Assembly: GCA_001599595.1 (NCBI GenBank)
Contig: BCHH01000014.1
Span: 770,355 to 834,354, forward strand
DNA: 64,000 bases
Direction: 5' to 3'
Origin: Beverwykella pulmonaria
Lineage: Eukaryota; Ascomycota; Dothideomycetes; Pleosporales; Melanommataceae
The notes beneath the pieces are model-generated. The model worked only from the letters and a program-made list of their open reading frames with translations, made no database searches and was not told the origin of the DNA. This document shows, piece by piece, positions 1 through 11,000 of this stretch (positions are counted from its first letter, which is position 1; the number at the start of each line of letters is the position of its first letter). The position numbers were made by a program, and so were the translations under genes.

Positions 1-3000
1 GCTTGCGGTGGAGAAAGTCCGACGCTTTCATTTAAGCAGCTGGTGATGTCGTGTTGTCGGGCTGCCCGTGCTGGCGGGGCAAGCGGACGGCACCCCGTTT
101 GCGCTATCCTTAATCTACCTAACTACGGATGCCAAAACGGCACCAAGCAGCCACACCGAGCCGGGAGGGCCTATCACGGGAGGCGCGCTGGTGGGGTGGG
201 CGGGTGATGCTCGGTGGCACCCGTGCTGGCGATGTCGCCGCCGTCGTAGTGCTAACTCAGCAGCCACGATATTGAGAGAATCAGAGTGGACGACGAGGTG
301 CTGTAGTACAGTCAGCTCCAGTATGCATGAGGTAAAGGACGGATTGCTGTACATTTGGGGCCCTTCTGTTTCCAACCTTTTCGCTGCAGAAGATTCATCA
401 GCAGTGCAAGATGGAAATGATGGACATCGATAAACCGCCCCCCTCTGCTACCTCTGGCACGGCACCAACTCCACACATGCACTCATTGCCTTGCGTTAAG
501 CGCCTTTCCCTTTCAGACTTCATCCTGCGGGCGGATACTTTGTATCTTGATTCATCTCTGTTGAATCCTCCCGTCTGCAACCGCAACTGCCGCTACAGAG
601 CGGCCGACCAACGACCCGCCCGAAGGAATGAACCAACCAAGCACACCCCAATCCAATAATTCCGTCGTCGAGCAAGACGGCGCATCATCTGACAGGTGGC
701 TCCCGCAGCGAAGGAATCCCATTGCCTGGCTCACCCGCCTGCCGAGGACGTTCAATCACCGTATCAACTCTAGCAGAGCGAGGTAGAGATACACATCGGA
801 CGACCTACAACCCAAGGCACGAATGCGGAACATGCCTCCCGCCCCCACCACAGCCCCTCCCAAAAAAGGCACATAGCTGCACAGCGCCCTCATCATCAGT
901 CACCCCACCACCCACGCAGGGGCCACCATCCTCTAATTCAAGCTTTCACCGTCCCACTTCCACCATGCAGCCTAAACCGGAAGGCTGAATCCTTTGGCGC
1001 CATGATCGCCGTATTCGGCAACCGGGCTGTGCACGCTTGCCCCATCCAGCCAATGGCTGAGTTAGCGTCCTTGACATGTGCACGGGTAGTTACAGGTGCT
1101 GATTGGTTGAAGGGTGGGAATAGATTAATAGAGGCAAGGGTGAGATGATGACGCCTGCTTCACGCGCAGGCATAGACGAGGACGAGGCGAAGAGGCGCTG
1201 GGGGCTTACGAGGAACAAGTCGCCGTGGTTCGAAAAAAGGTGCAAGATGGATAGCCCCGCAGTCCATTGAGGGGCGGGTTCGAAGACGTGGTTGGTGTGA
1301 GTGTGCTGGTTGGCTGGTGCGGCTGGGAATGTGTGCTACACAACGGTTATTTCCGGCGAGAGGTAACACGCACCAGAAGAGGGATGTGGGTTTGTGGGTA
1401 CATATGATGATGAACATAACCTTTTTCCTTCTTCTAACTTCTGGATGGGGTATCCATCCATTTTCTTCTTGCACATCACTCGTTTGTGTCTGCTACTACA
1501 CCAAGCGCTCGCTGCCTGTCACCCAATCCACTTCATTGCCACCACGTACTCCAAACCCCCAAACCTTCCATCCCAATTCCAGGTTTCATTACCAACAAGC
1601 ATCTTCCCCCATCCTCTCACCACACATCTCTCGGCCCTATTCCACTACCCTTTAGCCTCCTTCTCGAAGCCCATTTTAGAACACATGTCATACCGTTCAG
1701 GACCCCAAAGTTCGCATTTGGATTCCTTAGATAGCACACACTATCCTTCACTGGGCTCCATAGTCACAAGGGAGGTTGTGGCGTGGCGTGGCGTCCTGTT
1801 GGTGGTGGAATGGTGTGGGACAGTCCCAGTTCCCAACCCAACGGTCAGTCACCGGAGCACGGGGTCCTCGTGTGAGGGAGTAGTTCACAGGTGGAAGTGA
1901 AACAGCCGCACCTGCATGGGTTCGATTCGAGATGCAGGAGGTCGGGCGTCATGGTTCCGAGTACGAGATCTGGAATCTGGAATCTATGTGTGTGCGAAGG
2001 TGTCTGATGCGGAGAAGGAACACTATTGAAATCTGTGGTGAGAGGCTACGGAGTTGGATGTTGATAGCCATGTGAGAATACCATGCAGATGCGGAGCAGG
2101 ATCTGCATCGGGAGCGTCTCAGGAACATTCAAATGGTAAAATTGAGGAGTCAAAGGATGGAAATTCTCCTGCTGCGATCCTGAATGGCGCACTGCATACT
2201 CAATACGATTCGTGTCTGCCATGCCATGCCATGCCGAACGCAAGATTATTGATGAAAGAGATGAGGTTTTTACTGCTGAGATGAGCGGAGCGGATAGTGT
2301 TCCCAGTTCAGCGCGGTTGTACAAGCTGAGTGAGCACTGCGGAGACGAATAAGGGCCTCGTATTTGTGCTACCCAGCTGGGTTGAGTTGCAGGCTTGGTA
2401 GGGCTTGTGATTCGTTCGCTCCGAATTGCATATCTGGCTTGTGTTTGTGAGTATGGGGTTATGGTGGCACAGTGGCTAGGCGTCGCTTCTTTCCGTCTCT
2501 CTTTCTCGGGATGCGTACATCTCTCTCTCTCATATGCCAAACTTTCTCATGCTGGTAATTATGTAGTTTCCAAATATCAAACACGAGGAACGCGGTGCTG
2601 GTTTCTCCACTCGTATACGAGGGACTTGCATGGCTGCCACGCGGACTACTCTTCGCTCTGCCAAATTAAGCACCCAAAGACGCTAAAACGAGCTCAACAA
2701 AATTCCTCAAAACAGAACTTTGGGTCCACTCACTGATATCATAGATGAAGCAATGTCTCTGAAACAGGAGATTGTTTGTTCCCAACCGGCAGAAATGAAG
2801 CCCGTATGCAGCATGAGCTGACTCCTTTGGTACTACCGGTAGCATCGGTAGTTCTGTATGATTTGGATTTTGGATTCTGGAACCGAGTCCCAAGACCCGT
2901 TCCCAAGGGGGATTGATTGCTCACCAGTCGTGTGTCTGACTCTAGCCAATGACATTCCAAGTGCAGGGGCTTAGGCGACAGCGGTGGGTATCTCGCAGGC

Positions 3001-4750
3001 ACCCTCATTAATATCCTCGCCAGCGCTCACCTCAACCTCGCTTCACCCTTGGCCAATAAATCACAGACTGAGACCCCAGGCTTTGGATGCCCTATCAGCA
3101 GAAACTTACCCCAAGTACTGGACTGGGCCGGAAGGACCCCAAGGTTACAGCACATGGCATGGCATGGCAGCGTCATCTCGCGTAGGTGTGAGGCCAATAT
3201 CAAGGTCTCGTGCGATTCATCTAAATCCTAGGCAAATATGTCTCCAAATACTTGAAGCGAGCGAGGTGCTGCAATGACCCGTCTCCGGCACGTGGCAGCC
3301 TCCCAATCGAAGGCTTCTAGAATTTTCACACCCTGCAGCACTGCATCACTGCATCACTGCTGTCAGACTTCTGGGATACCATGATGCCGTTTCTAATATA
3401 GATTTGCGGATGGAGACTTGGCGCACTCTATAGATCTTGGGGTTCGTCGGATTGAAGCACGCGACGGTCAGCTTGCGGCTGTAGGGAGATGTGGGGACTG
3501 GATGAGAGGTACGTTCAAGCCTCAATGACCCCAGTGAACGGTTCAACGGCGCGGGGAGCCTTTCCAGCTAGGTTGACACGTTTTTCATTGCTCCACCTTC
3601 TTCATCTCGCTTCTCCTGTATTGTTATTAAGAAAACCCTGTTTGAGGAAGTGGGTTTTCCAGGAGAGAAAAACCTTTCCGGGTCATGAATAAAGCCCCTG
3701 GTTGAGGACGTGGTCGTTCAAAAAACAGCTATGAAGCGCTACAGGGGGGTACAGCTATTCTAATGGTTGGACAGTAAAAGTATTGAATGTGCTCTCGTAT
3801 CTGTCTCTCGTGGGTTTGCGAGTGGCTCGCAGTGATACTCAATACGAAGATCTCGGAAAGTGACCTAAGCTGAAAGAACGAGGTTGATACGAAAAATAAC
3901 AATTTGAAATGCGCTGCAGAGAAGTGGTGGCTGCCTAGTAAGTCTCGCAATGCACAGTAAGTATGCTCGGAAGGCTGCCTACCTCACTCCTGGATCGTAC
4001 ACAGCATCCACGTGTATGATGTGTGTTACAGGAGCTGCAAGCCACCTCCATTTCTACCTTCGCTTCCATTCTCTATTTCTGGTACCGAGATCTCGGAACT
4101 AATTCTTTGGTACAATGTCTGGTAGGCCACTCCTAATGGTGATGTGTCGATCTTAGTAAGACGTGCATATTTAGGTAGAAAGAGCTAGACATCGGTTGGG
4201 ATTTCAGTCTTGCCGACTGTTTTGACTTTGTCGTCGGTTCCACAAGATGGTGGGGGAGTGGCTTGCCAATGCCTTACTCCCTGACGAGGCATAAGTGATG
4301 GCAAGGGAAGATGTTGGTAGGTACCTCGCTTGAAGTTGTTGGTTTGTGGCTTGATGAGTGAACCATGGTTCTATAACTCTTTGTCAGGGCTGACCTTGGA
4401 GCGCGATATTTTGGCTGGCGAGATCTAAACTTGAAACCGAGATGAGAGCCTTGGGGTTTCAAATGTTGATATAGCTTGGAGTGCGTCTTGCTTCGATGAG
4501 TGGCTTGTGTTAGAAGTGTGGTTGAGAAGGAACGCCAACCGTGATTGCTATTCATGGCTGTTCATGTCCTTAGAAGGGCTATTCTTGCACCCTTGAGATA
4601 TTCCTAGCTTATGATTCTTTCATTGGCGCGCGTTCTCAATTTAGCTTCGTCGAAGAGTCGCTGACTTCAAATAGGTATTGAAACTCTAGAATTGCATCGG
4701 TGACAGTAGTATTACTGGGGCGTTGAAGGCGCCAGAAAAAGTTGAGGGGG
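1..4750. other. Gene-free, accessory-like stretch
   Basis: I find no reading frame here that behaves like a gene: the longest open frames are under 170 codons, have no recognisable domain, and cannot be joined by plausible introns. Composition is mixed, with pyrimidine-rich tracts near 1540-1660 and short repeats such as CATGC runs near 2220 and their inverse near 3160. No tRNA, 5S rRNA or snRNA could be recognised. It may hold regulatory sequence or decayed repeats next to the mobile element that begins at 4763. Confidence 0.5.
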
Positions 4751-4754
4751 GAGT

Positions 4755-4762
4755 ATAATATA
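4755..4762. repeat. Left target-site duplication of the hAT-like element
   Basis: The 8-bp sequence ATAATATA abuts the left inverted repeat and is repeated exactly at 5703-5710 abutting the right one. It marks the insertion site. Confidence 0.85.
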
Positions 4763-5702
4763 CAACGCGGCCATCCGTCAGTACACCCGGCCGTACAGTA
4801 CTGCAGTACGTCGAATTTAGTACCGGTTAGTAAGTACAGAGGCGGTTGTCAGTACAGTAACTGTATGTGAGACCCTATTACTAGCCGTTTACGGTAGTTT
4901 GTATAGATTTCGGCTCGAGGAGAGGTACAGCGCGGCTGCAGGAGGTGCAGAGGGCACAGAGGAGTCTTATAGTAGTCAGAAATTAATGCAGGTTATGCTG
5001 ACCCTACGCGTTTTGTTAGCAATTTGCTAAGAAACTCCATAACACCGTCATCTGGCCCCTTTATACACCTATTATGTCGCCTTCTCAGTACGTTACCCGC
5101 CAGCCTCGAGCCTCCCAGCGTGTCGTTGCCTCTCAGGCCTTAAGCAGTCGATCCGCCTCCGAGAAGGCGCCTGTCCACTATGCTGCCGCCTCTAAACGTC
5201 TTCAGCGCGCCTACAACGCTGTCTCTTCGCCCTCATTAGCGTTAGTTTCTCGTGCATTAACACTGTCAAAGCCTTCGCGCGATACTCAGGCGAAGGAGCA
5301 CCTAAAGGACGCCTGCAATTTTGGTGCCGCCTTTAATATCTTGTGGGATAAGGTGTGGTTTGGCGGCGAGAAGTTAGACCTAGATTGGCTGGGTTATCGC
5401 GTGAAGCATAAGCAGCGAGTTAACTGAGCTAGCAGAGTACATAAAAAAAGTGAGAAGTACGACTCAGGAGGAGGATCAATTCACCACTGCCCCTACTACC
5501 CTTCCCAATTTGGTTAGATACTCCGTAAACGGTCCGTTATACTCCGTACAGTACAGTACAATCTATCAATTCAACTGTTACGGTGTACTGCCAGTTACCC
5601 TCCCTCATCTACTCAGTACAGTTAGTACTTACAAGCAGCTTGAACAGTACAGTACACCGTACAGCCTCAAAACTACTCCGTTACGTACGGATGGCCGCGT
5701 TG
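4763..5702. mobile_element. hAT-like non-autonomous DNA transposon with TIRs and 8-bp TSD
   Basis: The two ends are perfect 16-bp inverted repeats (CAACGCGGCCATCCGT at 4763-4778 and its complement at 5687-5702). They are flanked directly by the same 8 bases, ATAATATA, at 4755-4762 and 5703-5710. An 8-bp target duplication, ends beginning CA, and about 150 bp at each side crowded with GTAC/AGTAC motifs in both orientations fit the hAT superfamily; the superfamily call is inference because no transposase is present. At 940 bp it is too short to be autonomous. The interior carries one open frame at 5074-5427. The identical TSD copies suggest a fairly recent insertion. Confidence 0.85.
5074..5427 (+). 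CDS. 117-aa open frame inside the hAT-like element, unknown
   Basis: This ATG-started frame of 117 codons lies wholly inside the transposon, about 310 bp from its left end and 275 bp from its right end. The product is Ser/Ala/Arg-rich in its first half and ends in a Trp-containing segment (FNILWDKVWFGGEKLDLDWL). I see no DDE transposase signature, zinc finger or hAT dimerisation motif. It could be a remnant of a transposase N-terminus, a captured host fragment, or a chance frame. Confidence 0.3.
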   Translation: MSPSQYVTRQPRASQRVVASQALSSRSASEKAPVHYAAASKRLQRAYNAVSSPSLALVSRALTLSKPSRDTQAKEHLKDACNFGAAFNILWDKVWFGGEKLDLDWLGYRVKHKQRVN

Positions 5703-5750
5703 ATAATATAGTCTAAAAGGTGTTTGTATTTGAACATCACCAGTCATCTT

Positions 5751-6095
5751 CTACTTTTGAGAATTCTTAATCACTCCCAGCACCCTCTCTGGCATACTCG
5801 GAAATGAACTATAACTTGCCTTACACCATTCTCCCTTTACGTCCATGTTTGTATCCTCCACATTCTGCACCATTGCCTTCTGCAGCTCAAGCGGGATCCC
5901 CTGATTTGTCTCACAATACAGGTGCGTGGTCGGATGATATTGGTACGCCAGATAGGTAAGGCGGTTTTCGTTCGCAATGGCACAGAACTTGACCAACTCA
6001 TTACCCATTTCGCCCAGTCTGCTGGGTTGAGACCGCGGTAGGAACGATGCTCTGGGTTTAAAATTATCGTCATTTGGTTTTGCTTGAAAGTTCAT
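5751..6095 (-). CDS. Short hypothetical ORF between two mobile elements
   Basis: A 114-codon frame starts at an ATG (6093-6095) that overlaps the target duplication of the solo LTR and ends about 40 bp from the hAT-like target duplication. An open frame also runs a few codons into the LTR. The translation has a mixed, protein-like composition with two Cys and several Trp/Tyr but no domain I recognise. It may be a fragment of an older gene or element into whose 5' end the LTR inserted. Confidence 0.25.
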   Translation of the reverse strand: MNFQAKPNDDNFKPRASFLPRSQPSRLGEMGNELVKFCAIANENRLTYLAYQYHPTTHLYCETNQGIPLELQKAMVQNVEDTNMDVKGEWCKASYSSFPSMPERVLGVIKNSQK

Positions 6096-6220
6096 AAGTG
6101 TTGGTTTCACAGGGCTATTGCAATAGCAATGGGGGTTCTCAAAGGGGGTAATAAATCGTTGTGTCTGTCTATCTTAAAGCGGTGCAGCAGAGGGAATACC
6201 ATCCACATCACCGCCGCGTG

Positions 6221-6242
6221 CACTAGCCTAATTAGGCTAGTG
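6221..6242. repeat. Perfect 22-bp palindrome inside the solo LTR
   Basis: The sequence reads identically on both strands: an 11-bp arm, CACTAGCCTAA, meets its complement with no spacer. It lies directly before the CACGTG array. It could form a cruciform or hairpin or bind a dimeric protein. Confidence 0.85.
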
Positions 6243-6244
6243 CC

Positions 6245-6331
6245 CCACGTGTCCACACGTGATTGGTACCTCCACACGTGATCCATACATCCCACGTGAT
6301 CTACACGTGATCTACACATCAACACGTGATT
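6245..6331. promoter_or_regulatory. Array of six CACGTG E-box motifs
   Basis: Six CACGTG palindromes occur within about 85 bp, five of them followed by AT (CACGTGAT). A TATA-like run (6340-6347) follows within 20 bp. CACGTG is the core bound by fungal bHLH proteins of the Cbf1/Pho4/SREBP types. Here the array belongs to the solo LTR, so it probably served as the retroelement's enhancer; an effect on neighbours is speculative. Confidence 0.5.
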
Positions 6332-6362
6332 CCCACATTCTATATATACTCCCGACAATAAG

Positions 6363-8020
6363 TCTCTATGTACAATAAACAAGATATTTTTGGCTCAGAG
6401 GATACCTACAGCCTCGAGTATAAAGTCCGCCGCCTCTCCTCCGAATGGAGACTACAGGCGCTCCCCACTCCCTAATATAACGCACACATATAATTAATCC
6501 TCACTACAACATCCTTCTTCCCAGCCATTTCCCTCTCATTCTTAGCAAACTGCTGATAAACAGCTTGCTTACCAATGATACCTCCGTTAGTGCCCTGCTA
6601 CAACCTCATCTCGCTCCGCCTCTTCAACGGGGGGAAGGAGCTCGTTTTTGCATGTACTGCGTGTCCTCGTCTATAACTATAGAGACTTCTGTTCGAGCAG
6701 AAGAGATATGCGGACATGGCGTTTGGTATCCGGCTTTCGAAAGACGGAGTAGATTAATTCGAAATAGGCGAATGTATGCCAAGAGCTGTGGACAAATAGG
6801 ATAGTTAAGTTTAATTCCGCCATCGTTATGATGGTAGATTTGTGTCAATGGTCATAATTTAGAAAAGCGGCAGTTCTCCTTAGGGCGGACTACTTATGTC
6901 AGACTTAGATGTTACTGAACTAGTCTTTTACAGTAGAGAACGAGGTAGACTCTCTACTCAGGCGCATCTTATTGGAGGACTTTCGGTTTTAAGAGTTTAC
7001 CGTAATGCACACTTGCTAACTTGGTGGAAGGGCATTTTCAACAAAGTGAGATTTGTGGCTTACCGAGTAGTCAGTGGAACTCCGAGATATCGGCTAGAGT
7101 GGTGATGACTTATGTCTAGCTGTGATTGATTTGATTTTTGTGAGGACTGCGTAGGCGCTTAGAGTTCCATCGTATCTTCGGTAGAAATAGGGGTTTTAGA
7201 AAGGTGATGCTGTTGTCTGTGGTCACTCTTCACTTGTAAACAAATGAGGAAGTATTGGGAAAACTGCGGAGACTATTCGTAACGCTCGCCCAAGATGAAC
7301 CACGTCAAATTTCATGCAAGGTCCTAAGCTGAGCCGATCGAAAGAGAAAGTCAGTAGGTTTTATTTCTCAATATTGCTCAGAAGAAATGTCACTATGCCT
7401 CAACCTGCACTGATCAACTGCTACAGTCTTATCAATAGTATACTGTTCATCTCCACATAACATCTGTAACCACTCCTTGTCTGAATAGTCGCTGAAAGGA
7501 TGCAGGTATCCACAGTATAACAAGTGCAGCCTAGTCAGGTGTCCAATGAACCGGATGGAGCAAGATATGGCTCTTTAAACGCAACGTTCATCCTGCAAAT
7601 TCAGTAGAATGTACATCGGATGATAACGAGCAGGCAAAAGGTACAGAAGATCTTAACCCATTCCTTTAGTTGAATACCCGGAAACGGATTTTGTGTAAGG
7701 ACAAGCGCTTTAATAGGTAGTATAAATGTATTGACTACGTACAGTGCTAAATGCATTCAACGGGGAGGTCAAACAAAGCAATATGCCCTTTATCTGTACT
7801 CGGAAACCTCTTGAGATGAAATCACGTTTCTATATTGGAAGTAGAATTCGCAATCACCAACACATCCTACCGGAAGGAACTCGAGGCACTACTCTCATTG
7901 GTCACTGCTCGTAACGTTCGATTTCAATCCTTTCTCAATATACTCTACAATGTTTGTCTTAGTCTCTTATGCGGGATGAGAGGTGCGCGAGCATATCCCA
8001 ATATTTAGTTTGAGATGACA
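6363..8020. other. Gene-free spacer
   Basis: There is no convincing gene between the solo LTR and the 3' end of the EF-hand gene. Several ATG frames of 60-80 codons exist on both strands without domain signal or splice partners. The last few hundred bases should include the 3' UTR of the neighbouring minus-strand gene. Confidence 0.45.
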
Positions 8021-11000
8021 TTAAGCAATACTATGCTCCTCCCTCAACTTTTCTGGCGCCTGCAATGCCCCATAAAACGCTACTCGTCCTTCCTCTAACC
8101 TCTTATAAAACTTTTCCCCCTCCACGTCAAACCTCTGCACATCACCAACCTGCTGCGCAAAACTCGAAAACCCCGCCACCTTCACAACCTCCACCCTATC
8201 TCCGTTCTCCTCATGTACACAAACCGCAGTCCCGCTATGCGCCCCCGGGGTGCGGAAATCAGGATCTACGCGGTACAGCACCGAGCGCGAGACGAGCGAC
8301 GTCCACGTCTCGGGGGTGGTGGATGTGGAAGCAGAATTGGAGCGTTTATGTCCAAAGGTGAATTTGAAGCGTGTTTTTTTTTCGAGTTGTGAGTGGAGGC
8401 GGAAGATACCTTGGCCTACCATTTGGCATTGGCTGCCGAGAATGCCGATGCTCTTGCTCTCGATGCTCGGACTGTCTAGCAGGAACAGTGTTTGGGTGGT
8501 GTATTTGATTTTACCCCAGCCTGCTTGCGATAGCCATTCAGCGGGTAGAGGGGATTTGATTCCGGACACGAGATGCATGGGTGCGTATGTGACGTCGACG
8601 AGGCTGACATCGTGCATGAAACCATGGGGGAAGGTGCGTGCATTGGGGTCGAAGGTCTCAGACAGCTTGCCGATTTCTTTGCCTCCGTTACCAGAGATAA
8701 TTGTCACATAATTCTTCCACTCGGTGCCCGGGAAGGCGTCATGTTTCGCCGCAGTCAGAGCCTGTGTTAGAACATGCGAAGATACAACGAGATAATACCC
8801 ATCGTCAGAGGTTGTCATCACCCCAATCTTTCCTTGGAATCGCTCTGTGGTTTTCGATTTCTCAACTCTGGCTTGTATCATGCTTCCAAGTTCCAGTTTG
8901 GTCGGACTCCCTCCATGAGCTGGTCGCTGTGAGAAGTTTGTTCTTGAACTCGCGTTTGTGTTTGTAGGACGTTGAGGCTGGATTGGGCTCGCAGGCTGGG
9001 TCGCAACAGTGACATTCGAGCTCTCAACTGATGTTTCTGCAGTCGGTATCATGTTTTGACTGATGTAACTGACCTTCAGGCCCCCAAACTCGTTCGGTGC
9101 ATGCGAGATAGCATACTGGAAATCAAAGTCTTGGGGAACGATGATTTGCAGCATTCCGTTGATAAGTAGATAGAAGCCCAGCGCATGTTGAAAAGTGTCA
9201 AAGATATCGTTTACAATGGTCTCGTTGACGGATTTTGAGGGATCGATGAAGTGAGGATGAGGGTCGGGAGGCGGAATTGTCGCAGACATTAGAGGATAAT
9301 GGTACTCAACTGGAATGACAACGGGACGTCCAGCAATAGTCAACGGTATCTTCTCTATCTGAGTAGAATCTGAAGGAGTGCATGTCCACACAAGTCCAGA
9401 ACCAGATACCGCACGAAGGTCCAGTTGATCACGAAAGTCTTCAAGGAGATGTGGAAGAAGCTGTTTCCAGTTGTTCAATGAAAGATCCTGCTCCCATGTG
9501 ATGCGGTCGCTGAAAAGCTGTGTTTCCAGAGGCTCGGCTTTGATTTCCTGATGGAGGTCTTTTGATTGTGGGGTCGCTTCAGCTGATGCGGCTACTTCTA
9601 GAACTGTTGGAAGCGGCTCTGACGTGGATGTGTTTTGCACGACACTTGGAAGCGTCGGAGCTACTACAGCCACTGATTTTGCAAAGTCCTTTGGCTGGGC
9701 GTCGGTGGTCTGATTCAGGGACATCTCCTTATAAAAGAGGAGAACATCTTTCAAGATGGTATAGTTAGCTAGCAACTAGTGCAAATGAAGTTGAATCATG
9801 AACTCACCTGAGACGTAATTCTCAAATGGAAGATTGGCGAGTTCGGTACCCTGGTCCCAGCGTTTGAAGCTATCAGTCATTCTCTTGAGTCCGATGCAAA
9901 TATTCACGAAGGTGTCAAGGTCTAAACTGGATTGCCCTTCTTCATTATTGTTGAATACCCTGAGACAGTCATCTAGTATTGCTGGCGTTAGTTGATACTC
10001 AAGAGCGCTGTAGTATCCCAGAGCCGTTCGGAATTCTTCGTAGGTCATCCGACCATCTTTATCTACATCGGCCTTTTCAAAGATAGATAACCATTCTTGA
10101 AGACAGCGCCACAGAACGAAGAATTCCTCAAAGTTCAGTGCAGGGTTTTCGACTCTTGCAAAGTTTCGGGCTGCAAAAAGGCGACCAAGCCTCTCAATCG
10201 TTTTCCCAGCGAGATTGATTGGGTCTTTGTTGCGTGCTTGAAATTCAGTCGCTGTCAGTTCTCCTTTTGAATGATAATCAGCATCTGCAAACATTTGCAG
10301 ACACTTTTCTCGATCGGGATATACAGATTCAACAATAGCATCTGAAGGACGAATGCGAGGGTTTGGCGATAATGAAGACCAGGATTGAGTTCCTGGTGAC
10401 ACAGAAGACAATGGCGTAGCAGGAAAGCCAATGGCAGACGAGATCGAAGATGGTAGCGAAAGGTGGGAAGATGGCGACGTTGATGACTCGGGAGTAGGAG
10501 GATGACCATATAAGGTTAGGTAGTAGGGATCAGGCGGAGGGTATGGATACACCGGATAGTTGTGGTTGAAATAATGTGACGGTGCTGGCGGCGGCGGTGG
10601 TCCTTGGGGGTTGTAGTGCGCAGACGTTATCGAAGGTGGACGTGACGTTAAGGAAGATGGGCGCGATGTCGCACTGCTCCTGCGATACGAAGGCATGTCA
10701 TAGTCGCCTTCGCCAAATCCAGAATCGATACTACCGGCACTCAGGGTGCTAGAAGGACGAGAGCGAGTGCGTGAGGTTCTGGGATGATAACTGTAGTAGA
10801 TCTGAGGTCGCGTTGGAGAAGAACCTGGGCGTCTTGGTGGTCGGCTTTCTGATGCCGCTGTATATGGTATTCGCTCTCGCTCAAGCGGTCTTTCTCTGGA
10901 CAAATCTCTGTCTCGTCGACTTTCTGTATATGGTCGTCGTTCTCGCTCAAGCGGTCTTTCTCTGGACAAATCTCTTTCTCGTCGACTTTCTGTATATGGT

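Larger units (their letters stand above)
6099..6357. mobile_element. Solo LTR of a retrotransposon with 5-bp TSD
   Basis: The segment begins TGTTGG and ends CCGACA, a short imperfect inverted repeat with the canonical TG...CA ends. It is flanked by ATAAG on both sides (6094-6098 and 6358-6362), a 5-bp target duplication. Length 259 bp with no internal coding part fits a solo LTR left after recombination between the two LTRs of a full element. Inside are a perfect 22-bp palindrome (6221-6242), six CACGTG motifs (6245-6331) and a TATATATA stretch close to the right end. Orientation is uncertain. No second copy was found in the window. Confidence 0.65.
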
